From CAYTGM01 sp964437365 (lineage in GTDB: Bacteria > Sumerlaeota > Sumerlaeia > SLMS01), in NCBI GenBank assembly GCA_964437365.1, contig CAYTGM010000020.1:38258-102257 (forward strand): a stretch of DNA of 64,000 nucleotides, given 5' to 3'. Both the position numbers and the translations under genes were made by a program. Each line of letters opens with the position of its first letter. Within the stretch, counting starts at the first letter, position 1. Positions 43,728-52,337 of the stretch are shown here, in pieces. Below the pieces are notes generated by a model, which saw only the letters and a program-made list of their open reading frames with translations, did no database searches and was not told where the DNA came from.

Positions 43728-44280
43728 CTTTTGTCTCTACCTTGTGCTTTTCGTAATCAATTCGTAGTAATCCCATCAATACTTCGTCATAGTACGTCTT
43801 ATTTTTATATATACTTGATCTCAGGGTGCCTTCTTTCGAGAAACCATTTTTTTCGAGAACTCTAATTGAAGCAGGATTCGATGCAAAAATTCCCGCCATT
43901 GAACGGTTAAACTGCTCCTCTTTGAAAATGCACTTCAATATTGCGCCGACTGCATCTGTTGCAATTCCTCTCCCCCAAAAGTCTTCCGCAACCCAATAGC
44001 CCAGGTATGCAGTTCGATAGTGTATATCTGCACCTGAGAAAAACCCGATCCCACCGGCCAGCTTCCCATTCTGCTCGATTGCAAAGTGTTGCTCAAGGCC
44101 TTCGTCCAAAGATTGGCAACGGCCGATCCAGGAATCTGCATCGTCCAGACTGTAAGGAGAAGGAAATGAATTCATCATGTTCTGAGCAATATGAGGATTG
44201 TTTGCTATACGTGCAAGAGGCACTCGGTCAGAATGCTTCCAGGTTCGGATAGTGACCATCTTGCCCTCATAGTGAACCAT
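43720..44280 (-). CDS. GNAT-family N-acetyltransferase (RimJ/RimL-like)
   Basis: A 186-residue acetyltransferase of the RimJ/RimL/SpeG-like branch. Visible features: TIRTWKHSDRVPLARIANNP at the start, GGIGFFSGADIHYRTAYLGYWVAEDFWGRGIATDAV (interrupted text of beta4 and the Q/RxxGxG/A acetyl-CoA loop, here WGRGIA) and ASNPASIRVLEKNGF near the C-terminus. It may acetylate ribosomal proteins, polyamines or small molecules. It lies three bases from mtnA on the same strand and may be co-transcribed with it. Confidence 0.85.
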   Translation of the reverse strand: MVHYEGKMVTIRTWKHSDRVPLARIANNPHIAQNMMNSFPSPYSLDDADSWIGRCQSLDEGLEQHFAIEQNGKLAGGIGFFSGADIHYRTAYLGYWVAEDFWGRGIATDAVGAILKCIFKEEQFNRSMAGIFASNPASIRVLEKNGFSKEGTLRSSIYKNKTYYDEVLMGLLRIDYEKHKVETKAK

Positions 44281-44283
44281 GAT

Positions 44284-45339
44284 CTAAAGTCCTGCCCTTT
44301 TGAATGCCTCTTTGATTGATTTCTTATACGGAGGTTTGAGGACGCCCATTTCGGTTACGATGCCTGCAATTAACTTTGCGGGGGTCACGTCGAAGGCCGG
44401 AGCAAAAGTCTTCGTGCCTTTGGGTGCCACTGGCTTGTTTCCAAAATTGATTATTTCTTCAGGGCCTCTTTCTTCAATAGGGATCTGGTCACCTGTTGAT
44501 AGGGTGCGGTCTATGGTACTCAATGGAGCAGCAACATAGAAAGGAACACCAAAGTACTTGCATGCAATTGCCAGAGGCATCGTGCCAATTTTATTCGCGG
44601 CATCTCCATTTGCAGCTATTCTGTCCGAGCCAACAATTGCAGCCTGTGCTAAGTCTTTTTTTAAGACTGAAGCTGCCATACCATCCGTGATCAATCGTGC
44701 CTCTATACCGTCTCTCATCAGCTCCCACATCGTGAGTCTTGCGCCCTGAAGTAAAGGACGGGTTTCGTCTGCATAGACTGTGAACTTATACTTTTTTGCA
44801 GCTGTATAGAGAACGGCGAAGGCTGTTCCGATGCCGGCAGTCGCGAGAGCTCCTGTGTTACAATGAGTAATCACACCAGAGCAGTTTTTCAGAAGGGGAG
44901 CACCATGCTTCCCAATCAGTCTACACGTTTCCTCATCTTCCCTTTGAATCAATTGTGCTTCTTCAAGAAGCACAGCTAGAGCATCGCTTGCGGTTACCTT
45001 GTCGTCCAATTGATCAATGAGAGATGTGCAGCGATCGAGAGCCCAGAATAGATTAACCGCTGTTGGTCGCGAAGTCGCAAGGTAGGTTGAAACTTTTTGA
45101 GTCAGGTTCTTAACGCGCTTCAGAGTCTTCGGTTCCTGTCTCGCAACGCCCAGGTATAGACCATAAGCCGCTGCCACACCGATTGCTGGTGCTCCCCGCA
45201 CACGAAGCATCTTGATAGCTTCCCACATTGCTTTTTCATCGCGAATGGAAAGGACTTTTGTTTTTGTCGGTAATAGGGTCTGATCAAGAAGTTTAACGAA
45301 TTTTCCGGACCATTCGATGGTTGCTACTCGTTTCGCCAT
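44284..45339 (-). CDS. mtnA: Methylthioribose-1-phosphate isomerase MtnA
   Basis: It converts 5-methylthioribose-1-phosphate to methylthioribulose-1-phosphate in the salvage of methylthioadenosine to methionine. The N-terminal MLRVRGAPAIGVAAAYG, the active-site Cys in VITHCNTGALATAGIGT and Asp in IVGSDRIAANGDAANKIGT identify it against related eIF2B-like proteins. The length of 351 is normal. A 12-bp hairpin with one bulge lies directly before the start codon and includes the only Shine-Dalgarno-like AGGA. The position near metXY fits methionine economy. Other salvage genes were not found in the window. Confidence 0.95.
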   Translation of the reverse strand: MAKRVATIEWSGKFVKLLDQTLLPTKTKVLSIRDEKAMWEAIKMLRVRGAPAIGVAAAYGLYLGVARQEPKTLKRVKNLTQKVSTYLATSRPTAVNLFWALDRCTSLIDQLDDKVTASDALAVLLEEAQLIQREDEETCRLIGKHGAPLLKNCSGVITHCNTGALATAGIGTAFAVLYTAAKKYKFTVYADETRPLLQGARLTMWELMRDGIEARLITDGMAASVLKKDLAQAAIVGSDRIAANGDAANKIGTMPLAIACKYFGVPFYVAAPLSTIDRTLSTGDQIPIEERGPEEIINFGNKPVAPKGTKTFAPAFDVTPAKLIAGIVTEMGVLKPPYKKSIKEAFKRAGL

Positions 45340-45342
45340 GAT

Positions 45343-45378
45343 AATTCCTGAAGTATTGAACTGATTTACTTCGGAATT
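45343..45378 (-). promoter_or_regulatory. Hairpin covering the Shine-Dalgarno of mtnA
   Basis: AATTCC-T-GAAGTA pairs with TACTTCGGAATT: twelve base pairs with one bulged base and an 11-nt loop. On the mtnA transcript the downstream arm contains CAGGAAT, the only ribosome-binding-like stretch, four bases before the ATG. Closing the hairpin would hide it, so translational control is plausible (by temperature, a protein or a ligand). It does not match a riboswitch I know. Confidence 0.45.
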
Positions 45379-45463
45379 TGCTCAAATCAAGTAACTGGGG
45401 CCAAGCACAAACAACTTGTGAGACAACTTTGCTAAAACTCTCTCAGGACATCATGTACGTATT

Positions 45464-45493
45464 CAAACGGCTATTAAGTCAGCAGGCCGTTTG
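45464..45493 (-). terminator. Weak hairpin behind the exported orphan gene
   Basis: CAAACGGC and GCCGTTTG pair over 8 bp with a 14-nt loop, immediately after the stop of the minus-strand gene. There is no T-run, so termination is doubtful. Confidence 0.35.
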
Positions 45494-45498
45494 ATTAT

Positions 45499-46137
45499 CT
45501 ACTCAGCTGGAGGGACTGCATCACTATTCTGCAGAACAGGCATCTTCAGGCATTCGTCATAGACAAACTGTCGTTCGTAGTCGTAAGTCCGATATTCCTC
45601 TAAACTGTCATGAGCCAAGCCCTCCCGGATTGCAGGGTGTGGAGCGATACGCATCGACCCTTCATTTTCCGCCAAAGAGGGTACTGAGAAACCCAGGAAG
45701 AGTAGGTCTCCATCTTCCCAACCTTCCAGTGAAATTCCCGAGATAGACCGGCATATCAAACCGGAATCTTCCTCAAGAACGTATGGATCACTGATGACAA
45801 TCGACTGCCCAACTTTTTGTACCGATGGTTTCAGCCAGCTAAGGCTAAGCGAGGGAGACGTGTATTCGATTCTCGAGCTAAACATGTGAATCGGCTTCGG
45901 CGCGCCCGAGAAGCTTATTTTGAACTGTTTTTCTTCACCAGGTATTAAAGTAGAACTCGCCAGTGGCTGAATGATGAATTGGACTGGCTTTTCCAATTCT
46001 ACTTTCTCGTAAATATTTCCTCTCATCCGCGGGATTTGACTATCATCAGCATAGCTGCGGACTGTGCTCATTGCCGTGAAGAGGAAAGCGAATAACACAG
46101 AGATTGTGAAGAAATTCTTTTTATGAATAGAAATCAT
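45499..46137 (-). CDS. Hypothetical exported protein
   Basis: A 212-residue protein with a signal peptide (MISIHKKNFFTIS... cleaved near RSYA). The frame extends eight codons upstream to a TTG, but the ATG gives the better signal. The mature part is beta-rich, with VQFIIQPLASSTLIPGEEK, SFSGAPKPIHMFSSRIEY and WLKPSVQKVGQSIVISDP, resembling an immunoglobulin-like or cohesin-like sandwich. No family could be named. It is 160 bp from mtnA on the same strand, probably transcribed separately. Confidence 0.62.
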   Translation of the reverse strand: MISIHKKNFFTISVLFAFLFTAMSTVRSYADDSQIPRMRGNIYEKVELEKPVQFIIQPLASSTLIPGEEKQFKISFSGAPKPIHMFSSRIEYTSPSLSLSWLKPSVQKVGQSIVISDPYVLEEDSGLICRSISGISLEGWEDGDLLFLGFSVPSLAENEGSMRIAPHPAIREGLAHDSLEEYRTYDYERQFVYDECLKMPVLQNSDAVPPAE

Positions 46138-46231
46138 ATTTATCGGGGCAGTGTAGGTCAAAGCTCTCTAGGAATTACCTCTTGAAGATTGGAGAAAACC
46201 GATGCAGCTCACCAGTTTAGAATCCTCACAG

Positions 46232-46246
46232 TTGACCACAGGTCAA
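46232..46246. promoter_or_regulatory. TTGACC-N3-GGTCAA palindrome, candidate operator
   Basis: Two perfect 6-bp arms are separated by ACA. A further half-site, TTTGACCC, lies about ten bases further on. Position is roughly 95 bp upstream of the exported orphan gene. Confidence 0.35.
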
Positions 46247-46316
46247 GGTGTCAGGTTTGACCCGGCGCGGTAATTTCAAGATATGGGTGCAATTGAGATT
46301 TGGTATGATCGATAAA

Positions 46317-46344
46317 TCTAAGGAGGCTTTTTGGCCTCCTTAGA
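46317..46344. terminator. Perfect 11-bp hairpin, probable terminator of the two-component operon
   Basis: TCTAAGGAGGC and GCCTCCTTAGA form a perfect stem around a 6-nt loop. The minus strand continues with TTTAT, the plus strand with CTTATCCTTTT. It lies ~270 bp beyond the response-regulator stop, so it could also terminate a small RNA. Confidence 0.5.
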
Positions 46345-46619
46345 CTTATCCTTTTGGAGAGTAGAGAGGGAAAGACATGGTATCCGTTCAAATGAACATT
46401 TACCACCCACTTACTAAGCAGATTGTTCGCCATTGTTAGGGGGACTATAAAAAGTCTTCCGGATTATTGAAAATGCTGGCTTTAAGTGTTCTTTTTTCTT
46501 CCTCTTTTCTGGCCGACTGCGAAACAAAAGAAATTGTAGGATGAAGTGAAAATCATACTAACTCGTGTAAGATCAACCTTCTATGGTGGACAACAATGGT
46601 TAAGCTTACAACCATAGTT

Positions 46620-48077
46620 TTATGCTTCAGCTTTTTCAGCCTGAGCCTTTGCCGTCTCCCGCATTTTCTTCATCCGCTTGCTTAAGGCCTGTTGGGTTAC
46701 TCCCAACATTTGTGCTGCAATGCTTTGGTTATTATCACTGCGACGCATCGCTTCAATCAGGAGGAGGTCTCCGATTTCTTTCAGAGATGGCAATCGGTCC
46801 GGGAAGATAACTTGAGGTTTTTCACCAGACTCGTCACTGGGGCTGCTATCTACACTTTGACTCTTTGATTCTTTGAAAATTCGTTCTCTAAAAACGTCCA
46901 GAGAGAGAGCTCCAGAACGATTCTTACTCATTGCATCATAGACCATCGATTCCAGTTCCCGGATATTTCCTGGGAAGTGATAATTCTTCAACAATGTCCA
47001 GAGTTGTTCAGGAATACGAGGCTTCGGCTTTTTCAGATTCGTTGCTGCCTCCTCCAGAAAGTGCTCAACGATAACCGCTATGTCTTCCTTTCTTTCGCGA
47101 AGTGGTGGTAGAATCACTTGATGAGTTTGAAGTCTGAAGTAGAGGTCTTTTCGAAATTTACCCTCCTTGATGAGAGTTTTCAGGGGTTGGTTTGTTGCAA
47201 CCACGATGCGGGCATCCGAGCGCTTCGGAACATCGGAACCCAGTGGATAGTACTCTCTTTCCTGAAGTAATCGCAATAGCTTCACTTGTGACATTGGCGT
47301 GAGATCGCCGATTTCATCGAGGAAGAGAGTTCCTCCTGCCGCTGATTCAACGAGCCCCTTACGAGATTCGGCTGCGCCGGTAAAAGCACCCTTCCGGTGA
47401 CCAAACAACGTGTCAGAAAATACAGTGTCGTCGAGGCCAGCCACATTGATCGGGACGAAAGTCCCTTTACTTTCACTTAGCCGATGTATCGCTCTGGCCA
47501 TCAGTTCTTTCCCCACACCCGTTTCTCCTGTTACGAGTACCGGCTGATTGGTTACAGCGATCGACTCAACATAACGGAAAATAGAACGCATCGTTTTCGA
47601 AACTGAACGTATTTCTTTAAACGCCTCAGGGTGTTCCAGTTCATCAGTAAGTAGATGCTTCTTAAGTTGAAAGTTGACCTGCTCCAGCTCTCTGAACTGT
47701 ATAGCTCTCTTGACGCTTGCAACCAGCCTGTTTTTTTCAACGGGTTTAACCAGGTAATCAAAAGCACCTTCTCTCATACAGGAAACCGCAGTTTCAAGAT
47801 CATTGTATCCCGTCAGGATGATAACAGGAAGGTCTGAAAACTCAGAGCGGAGATGCTTCAGGAGCTCTTCGCCTGTCAGATGAGGCATGGATAAGTCCAG
47901 AACCACCAGACTGTAGGGAGATTTTTCTATTTTGCCAATGACATGTCGGCTGTCCTGAACGGTCTCCACATTTGTTAGTCCACTGGTTCTTAAAGCGATT
48001 TTGCATGAGCGTAGAGTCTGCTCTTCATCATCGACAATCATCACGGGGTATGGGGGGTAGAAATCCTCTGGTTGCAT
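46620..48077 (-). CDS. NtrC-type sigma-54 response regulator
   Basis: A 485-residue two-component regulator. The receiver domain has the acidic pair in MIVDDEEQT, phospho-acceptor Asp61 in VVLDLSMPHL, and Lys in YLVKPVEK. The AAA+ domain has Walker A GETGVGKE, the sigma-54 contact loop GAFTGA, Walker B GGTLFLDEIGDL and the R-finger region. A Fis-type HTH closes it (QSIAAQMLGVTQQALSKRM). It should activate sigma-54-dependent promoters after phosphorylation by the histidine kinase encoded nine bases upstream. No target promoter was found in the window. Confidence 0.94.
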   Translation of the reverse strand: MQPEDFYPPYPVMIVDDEEQTLRSCKIALRTSGLTNVETVQDSRHVIGKIEKSPYSLVVLDLSMPHLTGEELLKHLRSEFSDLPVIILTGYNDLETAVSCMREGAFDYLVKPVEKNRLVASVKRAIQFRELEQVNFQLKKHLLTDELEHPEAFKEIRSVSKTMRSIFRYVESIAVTNQPVLVTGETGVGKELMARAIHRLSESKGTFVPINVAGLDDTVFSDTLFGHRKGAFTGAAESRKGLVESAAGGTLFLDEIGDLTPMSQVKLLRLLQEREYYPLGSDVPKRSDARIVVATNQPLKTLIKEGKFRKDLYFRLQTHQVILPPLRERKEDIAVIVEHFLEEAATNLKKPKPRIPEQLWTLLKNYHFPGNIRELESMVYDAMSKNRSGALSLDVFRERIFKESKSQSVDSSPSDESGEKPQVIFPDRLPSLKEIGDLLLIEAMRRSDNNQSIAAQMLGVTQQALSKRMKKMRETAKAQAEKAEA

Positions 48078-48086
48078 AGTTAGCCT

Positions 48087-51000
48087 TTACTGATGTTCTT
48101 CGTTACTGGATTGAAATGCGGGGAGTTGAATGATAAAAGATGTTCCCTCGCCCTCTTTCGATTCGAATGAAATAATTCCTTGATGATCATGGATTATTTT
48201 CGAGCAAATGGACAGACCCAGGCCCGTCCCACCGCTTTGACGTTTCGTTGTATAGAATGGATCCATGATCTGCTTTCCAATCTCTTCTGGAATTCCAATC
48301 CCCTCGTCCATCACTTCGATCTTAACGCACCCTTCACTCTCCAGATGCGATGTCTTAACACGTATTGCTTTGCTCTTTTCCGTCAGAGCCTGACAAGAAT
48401 TCTGAAGAAGGTTGATAAGAACCTGCTCGATTTTCTGGTAGTGTCCTTCAACCAGTGGCAGGTTCTTGTCCGGTATATACTCAAACTGGCTTGTTGCTTT
48501 CTCGATCGTGTTGTTCATAAGTACCAGCGAGGAACGGATCACAGAGTCCAAGTCCACCAGCTCTTTAAACCCTTCATGAGTTGGTCGAGCAAAATCCTTC
48601 AATTCCTGAACAATGCTCTGAATGCGCTGAGAGCCTATGATTAACCCTTCGAACAGCCCCGGTACTTCCTCGACAACCTCTTCATAATCTAAACCGCCAA
48701 GAAGAAATGTGCCGTTATGTTCGGCGTACTTGTCAAGAATTCCACGGCTGTCTTTCCAGACGTCGTAAAGGATCGGTGCATTCAACATGATGAAATTATT
48801 AGGGTTGTTAATCTCGTGGGCAACCCCTGAGACAAGAGTTCCTAATGCTACGAGTTTCTCAGCCTGATTAAGGCGCTCCTGTTGGTAGCGAAACTCTTCC
48901 TCTGCATTCTTTCGCTGCGTAATATCCTGAAGAATGCCAAGAGATCCAATTACAACACCCGTTTCATCGTCTCGCAGTGGGACTGAACAATCATTCAACC
49001 AGATGTTGCGGCCGTCAGAGGTCTCTATCCTCATATCGAGTTGGTAACGCTCCAGAACCCCTTCAAAAAAAGCCTTCGAGTATTCATCATGGTCACTGAA
49101 CTGGGGATCCAGAATGACACGCTCACGGATCATGCTGCTCAAGACTCTCTTTGACATCACATCTTCTTCGATCCCGATCAGCTTTTTGAGCCCGGAACCC
49201 ATGAAATCGTAACTTTCTTTCCCTCGTGTCATTCGATAGGGAACACCTGATGAATTCTCAATCGCCTGGCGATACGTTTCTTCTGATCGTACCAGTGCCT
49301 CTTCAGCTTTCCTTCGCAGCGTTACATCACGGAAACTCCATACGCGTCCCACCACTTCGCCACTTAAATATCGAGGCCGTGAGTAGCATTCAAGGACTCG
49401 ACCATCTTTCAATTCAAGAATGCTCGAGAATTCATCCTCAGGTTCACGCACCAGGTCTCTGTATTGTTCGATGAAGGAACCAGAAGACTTGAGGAACGAG
49501 TTCAAAACCGTTTGCAACTCCATGTTTTCAAGATACTGAGTCCCTGATTCACCGAGACTCCACATCGAACGGAACATACTGTTCCAATTTATTAAGCAGC
49601 CTTTGCGGTCTACGGCAACGATCCCATCGGTGGTTGCTTCCAGTGTCGCCTTCAGCATGGAAAGCGATCGTGCATGTTTCTCTTCTGTCTTCCGCCTCTC
49701 GAATACCTCCAGTTTCAACATTGAATTTATACGCGATAATTCTTCCGTACGGACTTCCACTCGTCGCTCCAGATCAGCGTGTGCCTCGCGCAGTTCTTCT
49801 TCTACTTTAATACGTTTTGTAATGTCATGCCCGATATTGATGCATCCAATCACATCCTTATCGCTGTCGAAGAGGGGTTCAACATAGCAGTTATAGACAC
49901 GATCTCCAAAACGGAATTCATAGGTGCCGGAACGTCCTGTCAAAGCACTGCTGTTCATCTTCAGAACGATTTCGGAGTCGCTCCCTTCATTCAGAAACTT
50001 ACTGAGGTGTTTGCCCAGAATCTCTTTTTTGCCCGAATGAAAAAACCTCAAGCCAGCTCCCTGAATCATTGTAAACTTCAGGTCTTTATCAACGGTCCAC
50101 ATGATGGATGGAATTTGTTCCAGGACCAGCCTGAGGCGCTCCTCACTCTCTCGCAAAGACATTTCAGCGAAACTTCTCACGAGTGCGGCACCGCAATGAT
50201 CTGCCAGAGACTGCAACGTGTCTATATCTGAATTATTATAGGCTCTTGGTCTATAACTCTGAATGGAGAGTATACCAACCTTTCTTGTCCCAATTCGTAT
50301 CGGCGCATAGAGTAGACTTGCGGAAGGTCTGGCTGAGTCTCCAAATCCCTCGGGGGGCGCAGATTTCAGTTCGGCTTCTCGACGATTAATAAGAAAAGAT
50401 CCTTCTTTGAGAACGCGAGACGTAATAGTGGACAAGACCGATCGGACCATATTAGACTGGAACTCTCTTCGCTCACCATTGATCGTATCAAACGCGAGAA
50501 TCGTCTGCTCTGTCCGGTCTTTTTCCGAATAGAGGCTCACATAGCAGGAATCCCAGCTGAAGAGATCGTCTGCCGCACCAACAATCACCCGGGCAGCCTG
50601 AATTGGTGTTCCCGCAGAAGCAAGGCTTTGACCCAGCTCCGCCAGCTTTTTCGTGATGCGGGCCTGGCGACGAAGCTGATCTTCAGATTGAGTTCGATCC
50701 AGAGCACCACTACAATAGTCCACCAGGATCTGAAAAAGCCGAAGCTCACTCTCCCCGTAAGCACCCGGTGTATAGCTGTGGATTGAAGCAACACCGAAAC
50801 GGTCCTCGCCTCGACGGATTGGTACATACATGGCCGACTTCGAAGGTTGAGTTTCGTCGCCAAATGAAATCAACCCCTGGTTTGGCTCTCCAGCAAGCAC
50901 CTCACTGTCCAGTAAATAAGGCCCTTCTGTTAACACACGATGCGACATAGGGCTTATCGGAGTCTCACTGGGCAGGGGAGGAAACTCCTTCTTCTTTCCC

Positions 51001-51572
51001 TCGATGAGGTCTATATTTATAACCGAATCTGTAAAGTTTTTGTCATTCGGATACAGATTCAATACTGCCGCGTCCCAACCGAACAGACGCTCGGCTGCAT
51101 CAAGCATTGCATATGCAGCTTCTTTCCGTGTCTTTACAGCACTTAGTCGGTGAGCAAGTTCCGCGAAAATCTCCTGACGCTTATGAGAATACTCGGACAC
51201 TTTCGCCCGCAGAAAATTCCAAACAAAAGCTCTTCCAGTCCCGGTGATCTCATCCAGAGACAGAATCTCCAGATGGACGGGAATGAAGACCCCTGCTTTG
51301 TCACGCGGGTGTACTTCAAATTGAAGCTCCTGCGGTTCCCCATTGAGAAGGACTTCCTTGATTCTTTCTACTTCGTGATCAGCGAAAAGTTCCCAGGCAT
51401 TCTTCCCACGGATTTCATCAATGGAATAACCGAACAGGGAAAGAGCACTTGCATTTGCACTTCTAACCAGCACTGAATCATAATTCGATCGGCTCTCAAT
51501 AATGAGAGAGCAAACGGTTCCAAAGGTGGACTCCTTAGCTTTGTCGAAGGCAACTGCTCGAACGGGGCACAT
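48087..51572 (-). CDS. Large cytoplasmic PAS/GAF sensor histidine kinase
   Basis: A 1161-residue kinase without membrane helices, hence a cytoplasmic sensor. Order: an N-terminal PAS (SANASALSLFGYSIDEIRGK); two similar GAF domains in tandem (about residues 135-290 and 305-470, sharing FGWD/FSWD, the VLTEGPYLL/VLKEGSFLI and YVPIRRG/YAPIRIG stretches); then PAS (IPSIMWTVDKDL), a coiled coil, PAS (ATTDGIVAVDRKGCLINWN), a further PAS/PAC (ESYDFMGSGLKKLIG) and the kinase core. The phospho-acceptor His is ~919 in GVAHEINNPNNF. The ATPase has VLINLLQNSCQAL, DEGIGIPEEI and GGTGLGLSI. It pairs with the NtrC-type regulator downstream. The signal could be redox, a gas or a small molecule; no haem or flavin signature was identified. 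Confidence 0.92.
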   Translation of the reverse strand: MCPVRAVAFDKAKESTFGTVCSLIIESRSNYDSVLVRSANASALSLFGYSIDEIRGKNAWELFADHEVERIKEVLLNGEPQELQFEVHPRDKAGVFIPVHLEILSLDEITGTGRAFVWNFLRAKVSEYSHKRQEIFAELAHRLSAVKTRKEAAYAMLDAAERLFGWDAAVLNLYPNDKNFTDSVINIDLIEGKKKEFPPLPSETPISPMSHRVLTEGPYLLDSEVLAGEPNQGLISFGDETQPSKSAMYVPIRRGEDRFGVASIHSYTPGAYGESELRLFQILVDYCSGALDRTQSEDQLRRQARITKKLAELGQSLASAGTPIQAARVIVGAADDLFSWDSCYVSLYSEKDRTEQTILAFDTINGERREFQSNMVRSVLSTITSRVLKEGSFLINRREAELKSAPPEGFGDSARPSASLLYAPIRIGTRKVGILSIQSYRPRAYNNSDIDTLQSLADHCGAALVRSFAEMSLRESEERLRLVLEQIPSIMWTVDKDLKFTMIQGAGLRFFHSGKKEILGKHLSKFLNEGSDSEIVLKMNSSALTGRSGTYEFRFGDRVYNCYVEPLFDSDKDVIGCINIGHDITKRIKVEEELREAHADLERRVEVRTEELSRINSMLKLEVFERRKTEEKHARSLSMLKATLEATTDGIVAVDRKGCLINWNSMFRSMWSLGESGTQYLENMELQTVLNSFLKSSGSFIEQYRDLVREPEDEFSSILELKDGRVLECYSRPRYLSGEVVGRVWSFRDVTLRRKAEEALVRSEETYRQAIENSSGVPYRMTRGKESYDFMGSGLKKLIGIEEDVMSKRVLSSMIRERVILDPQFSDHDEYSKAFFEGVLERYQLDMRIETSDGRNIWLNDCSVPLRDDETGVVIGSLGILQDITQRKNAEEEFRYQQERLNQAEKLVALGTLVSGVAHEINNPNNFIMLNAPILYDVWKDSRGILDKYAEHNGTFLLGGLDYEEVVEEVPGLFEGLIIGSQRIQSIVQELKDFARPTHEGFKELVDLDSVIRSSLVLMNNTIEKATSQFEYIPDKNLPLVEGHYQKIEQVLINLLQNSCQALTEKSKAIRVKTSHLESEGCVKIEVMDEGIGIPEEIGKQIMDPFYTTKRQSGGTGLGLSICSKIIHDHQGIISFESKEGEGTSFIIQLPAFQSSNEEHQ

Positions 51573-51746
51573 AGGTCGGGTGCTCTTGTGCGAAGGTTAT
51601 ATTAGGGAAATTACTGACAAAGTTAAATGAGCCGCTCAAGGCTAAACTCTGGTAAAAATCAAGGTCCTTCAACGTGAATCAAATTTCATTTTCCAATTCA
51701 AACTGTCGCAGTAAGAATGATGGGGCTGGAGACTCCAGAGGATAGA

Positions 51747-52337
51747 ATGGAAACGCTGGAAAAGATCACCAGAGCAGAGCTTCAGGGTAAAAGCATGGAA
51801 CCTCTCTACCGAGCGGGTGATTGCCTTATCATCAATCTTGATTTCTCTTACGAACGAATTCAGCCGGGAGACATGCTCGTTCTTCTCAAAGATGACAAAA
51901 GTTTTATTATCCATAGATACCTGGGAAGGACAAAAGCCGGAAATTTCGTAACCCAGGGCGATAGAGATTACTCTCTCGATAAACCTTGGCGAAAGAATCA
52001 GCTTATTGGTATTTCACTTGGAAAAATGACCCCGAACGAAGGTATTGTAAACACTGAGCTTCAGGTCTACAAAGCATTCATGGTCTGGCTACAAAAAAAA
52101 CGGTTCTGGAAGCTCCGACGAATTCTTCAGTTCGGATTCCAATATTGTCATCCCTTCCGGAAAGAAAAGCTCGAGTCAATACTGCGTCGCTTGAACCATG
52201 ATAGAGATGAGAGGGGATCAACGAAATGGGTTAAAGAAAATAACGGCCTTTTCAGTAGAAACCTCGGTCAGATACTGGTGACGTATGATCCCCGTTCGGA
52301 AAGAGTTAAACTTGTCACATCGCCACAAGCCAGATGA
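51747..52337 (+). CDS. S24/S26-family peptidase-like protein
   Basis: 196 residues from the chosen ATG, which has AGAGG six bases upstream; the frame is open ten codons further but without such a site. The signature GKSMEPLYRAGD has the catalytic Ser16. IIHRYLG supplies His56 at the second position, as in the SipW/ER-type Ser-His signal peptidases, where it replaces Lys. No membrane helix is obvious, unlike true signal peptidases, and the basic C-terminal half (KKRFWKLRRILQFG) is unlike LexA. Related small S24/S26 proteins occur beside peptide-modification genes; here a DUF3109 gene overlaps its end by 53 bases. Function is unresolved. Confidence 0.78.
   Translation: METLEKITRAELQGKSMEPLYRAGDCLIINLDFSYERIQPGDMLVLLKDDKSFIIHRYLGRTKAGNFVTQGDRDYSLDKPWRKNQLIGISLGKMTPNEGIVNTELQVYKAFMVWLQKKRFWKLRRILQFGFQYCHPFRKEKLESILRRLNHDRDERGSTKWVKENNGLFSRNLGQILVTYDPRSERVKLVTSPQAR

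Larger units (their letters stand above)
46138..46619. other. Intergenic region behind the two-component operon
   Basis: No coding sequence accepted. It holds a perfect 11-bp hairpin (46317-46344), a TTGACC/GGTCAA palindrome and, beside the regulator stop, a short repeat pair around ATGGTT/AACCAT. A sigma-54 -24/-12 promoter was looked for because of the NtrC-type gene next door, and was not found. Confidence 0.5.

Noticed and set aside
51717..51746. Upstream start of the S24/S26-like gene
   Set aside because: No ribosome-binding site, whereas the ATG ten codons later has AGAGG at proper spacing.
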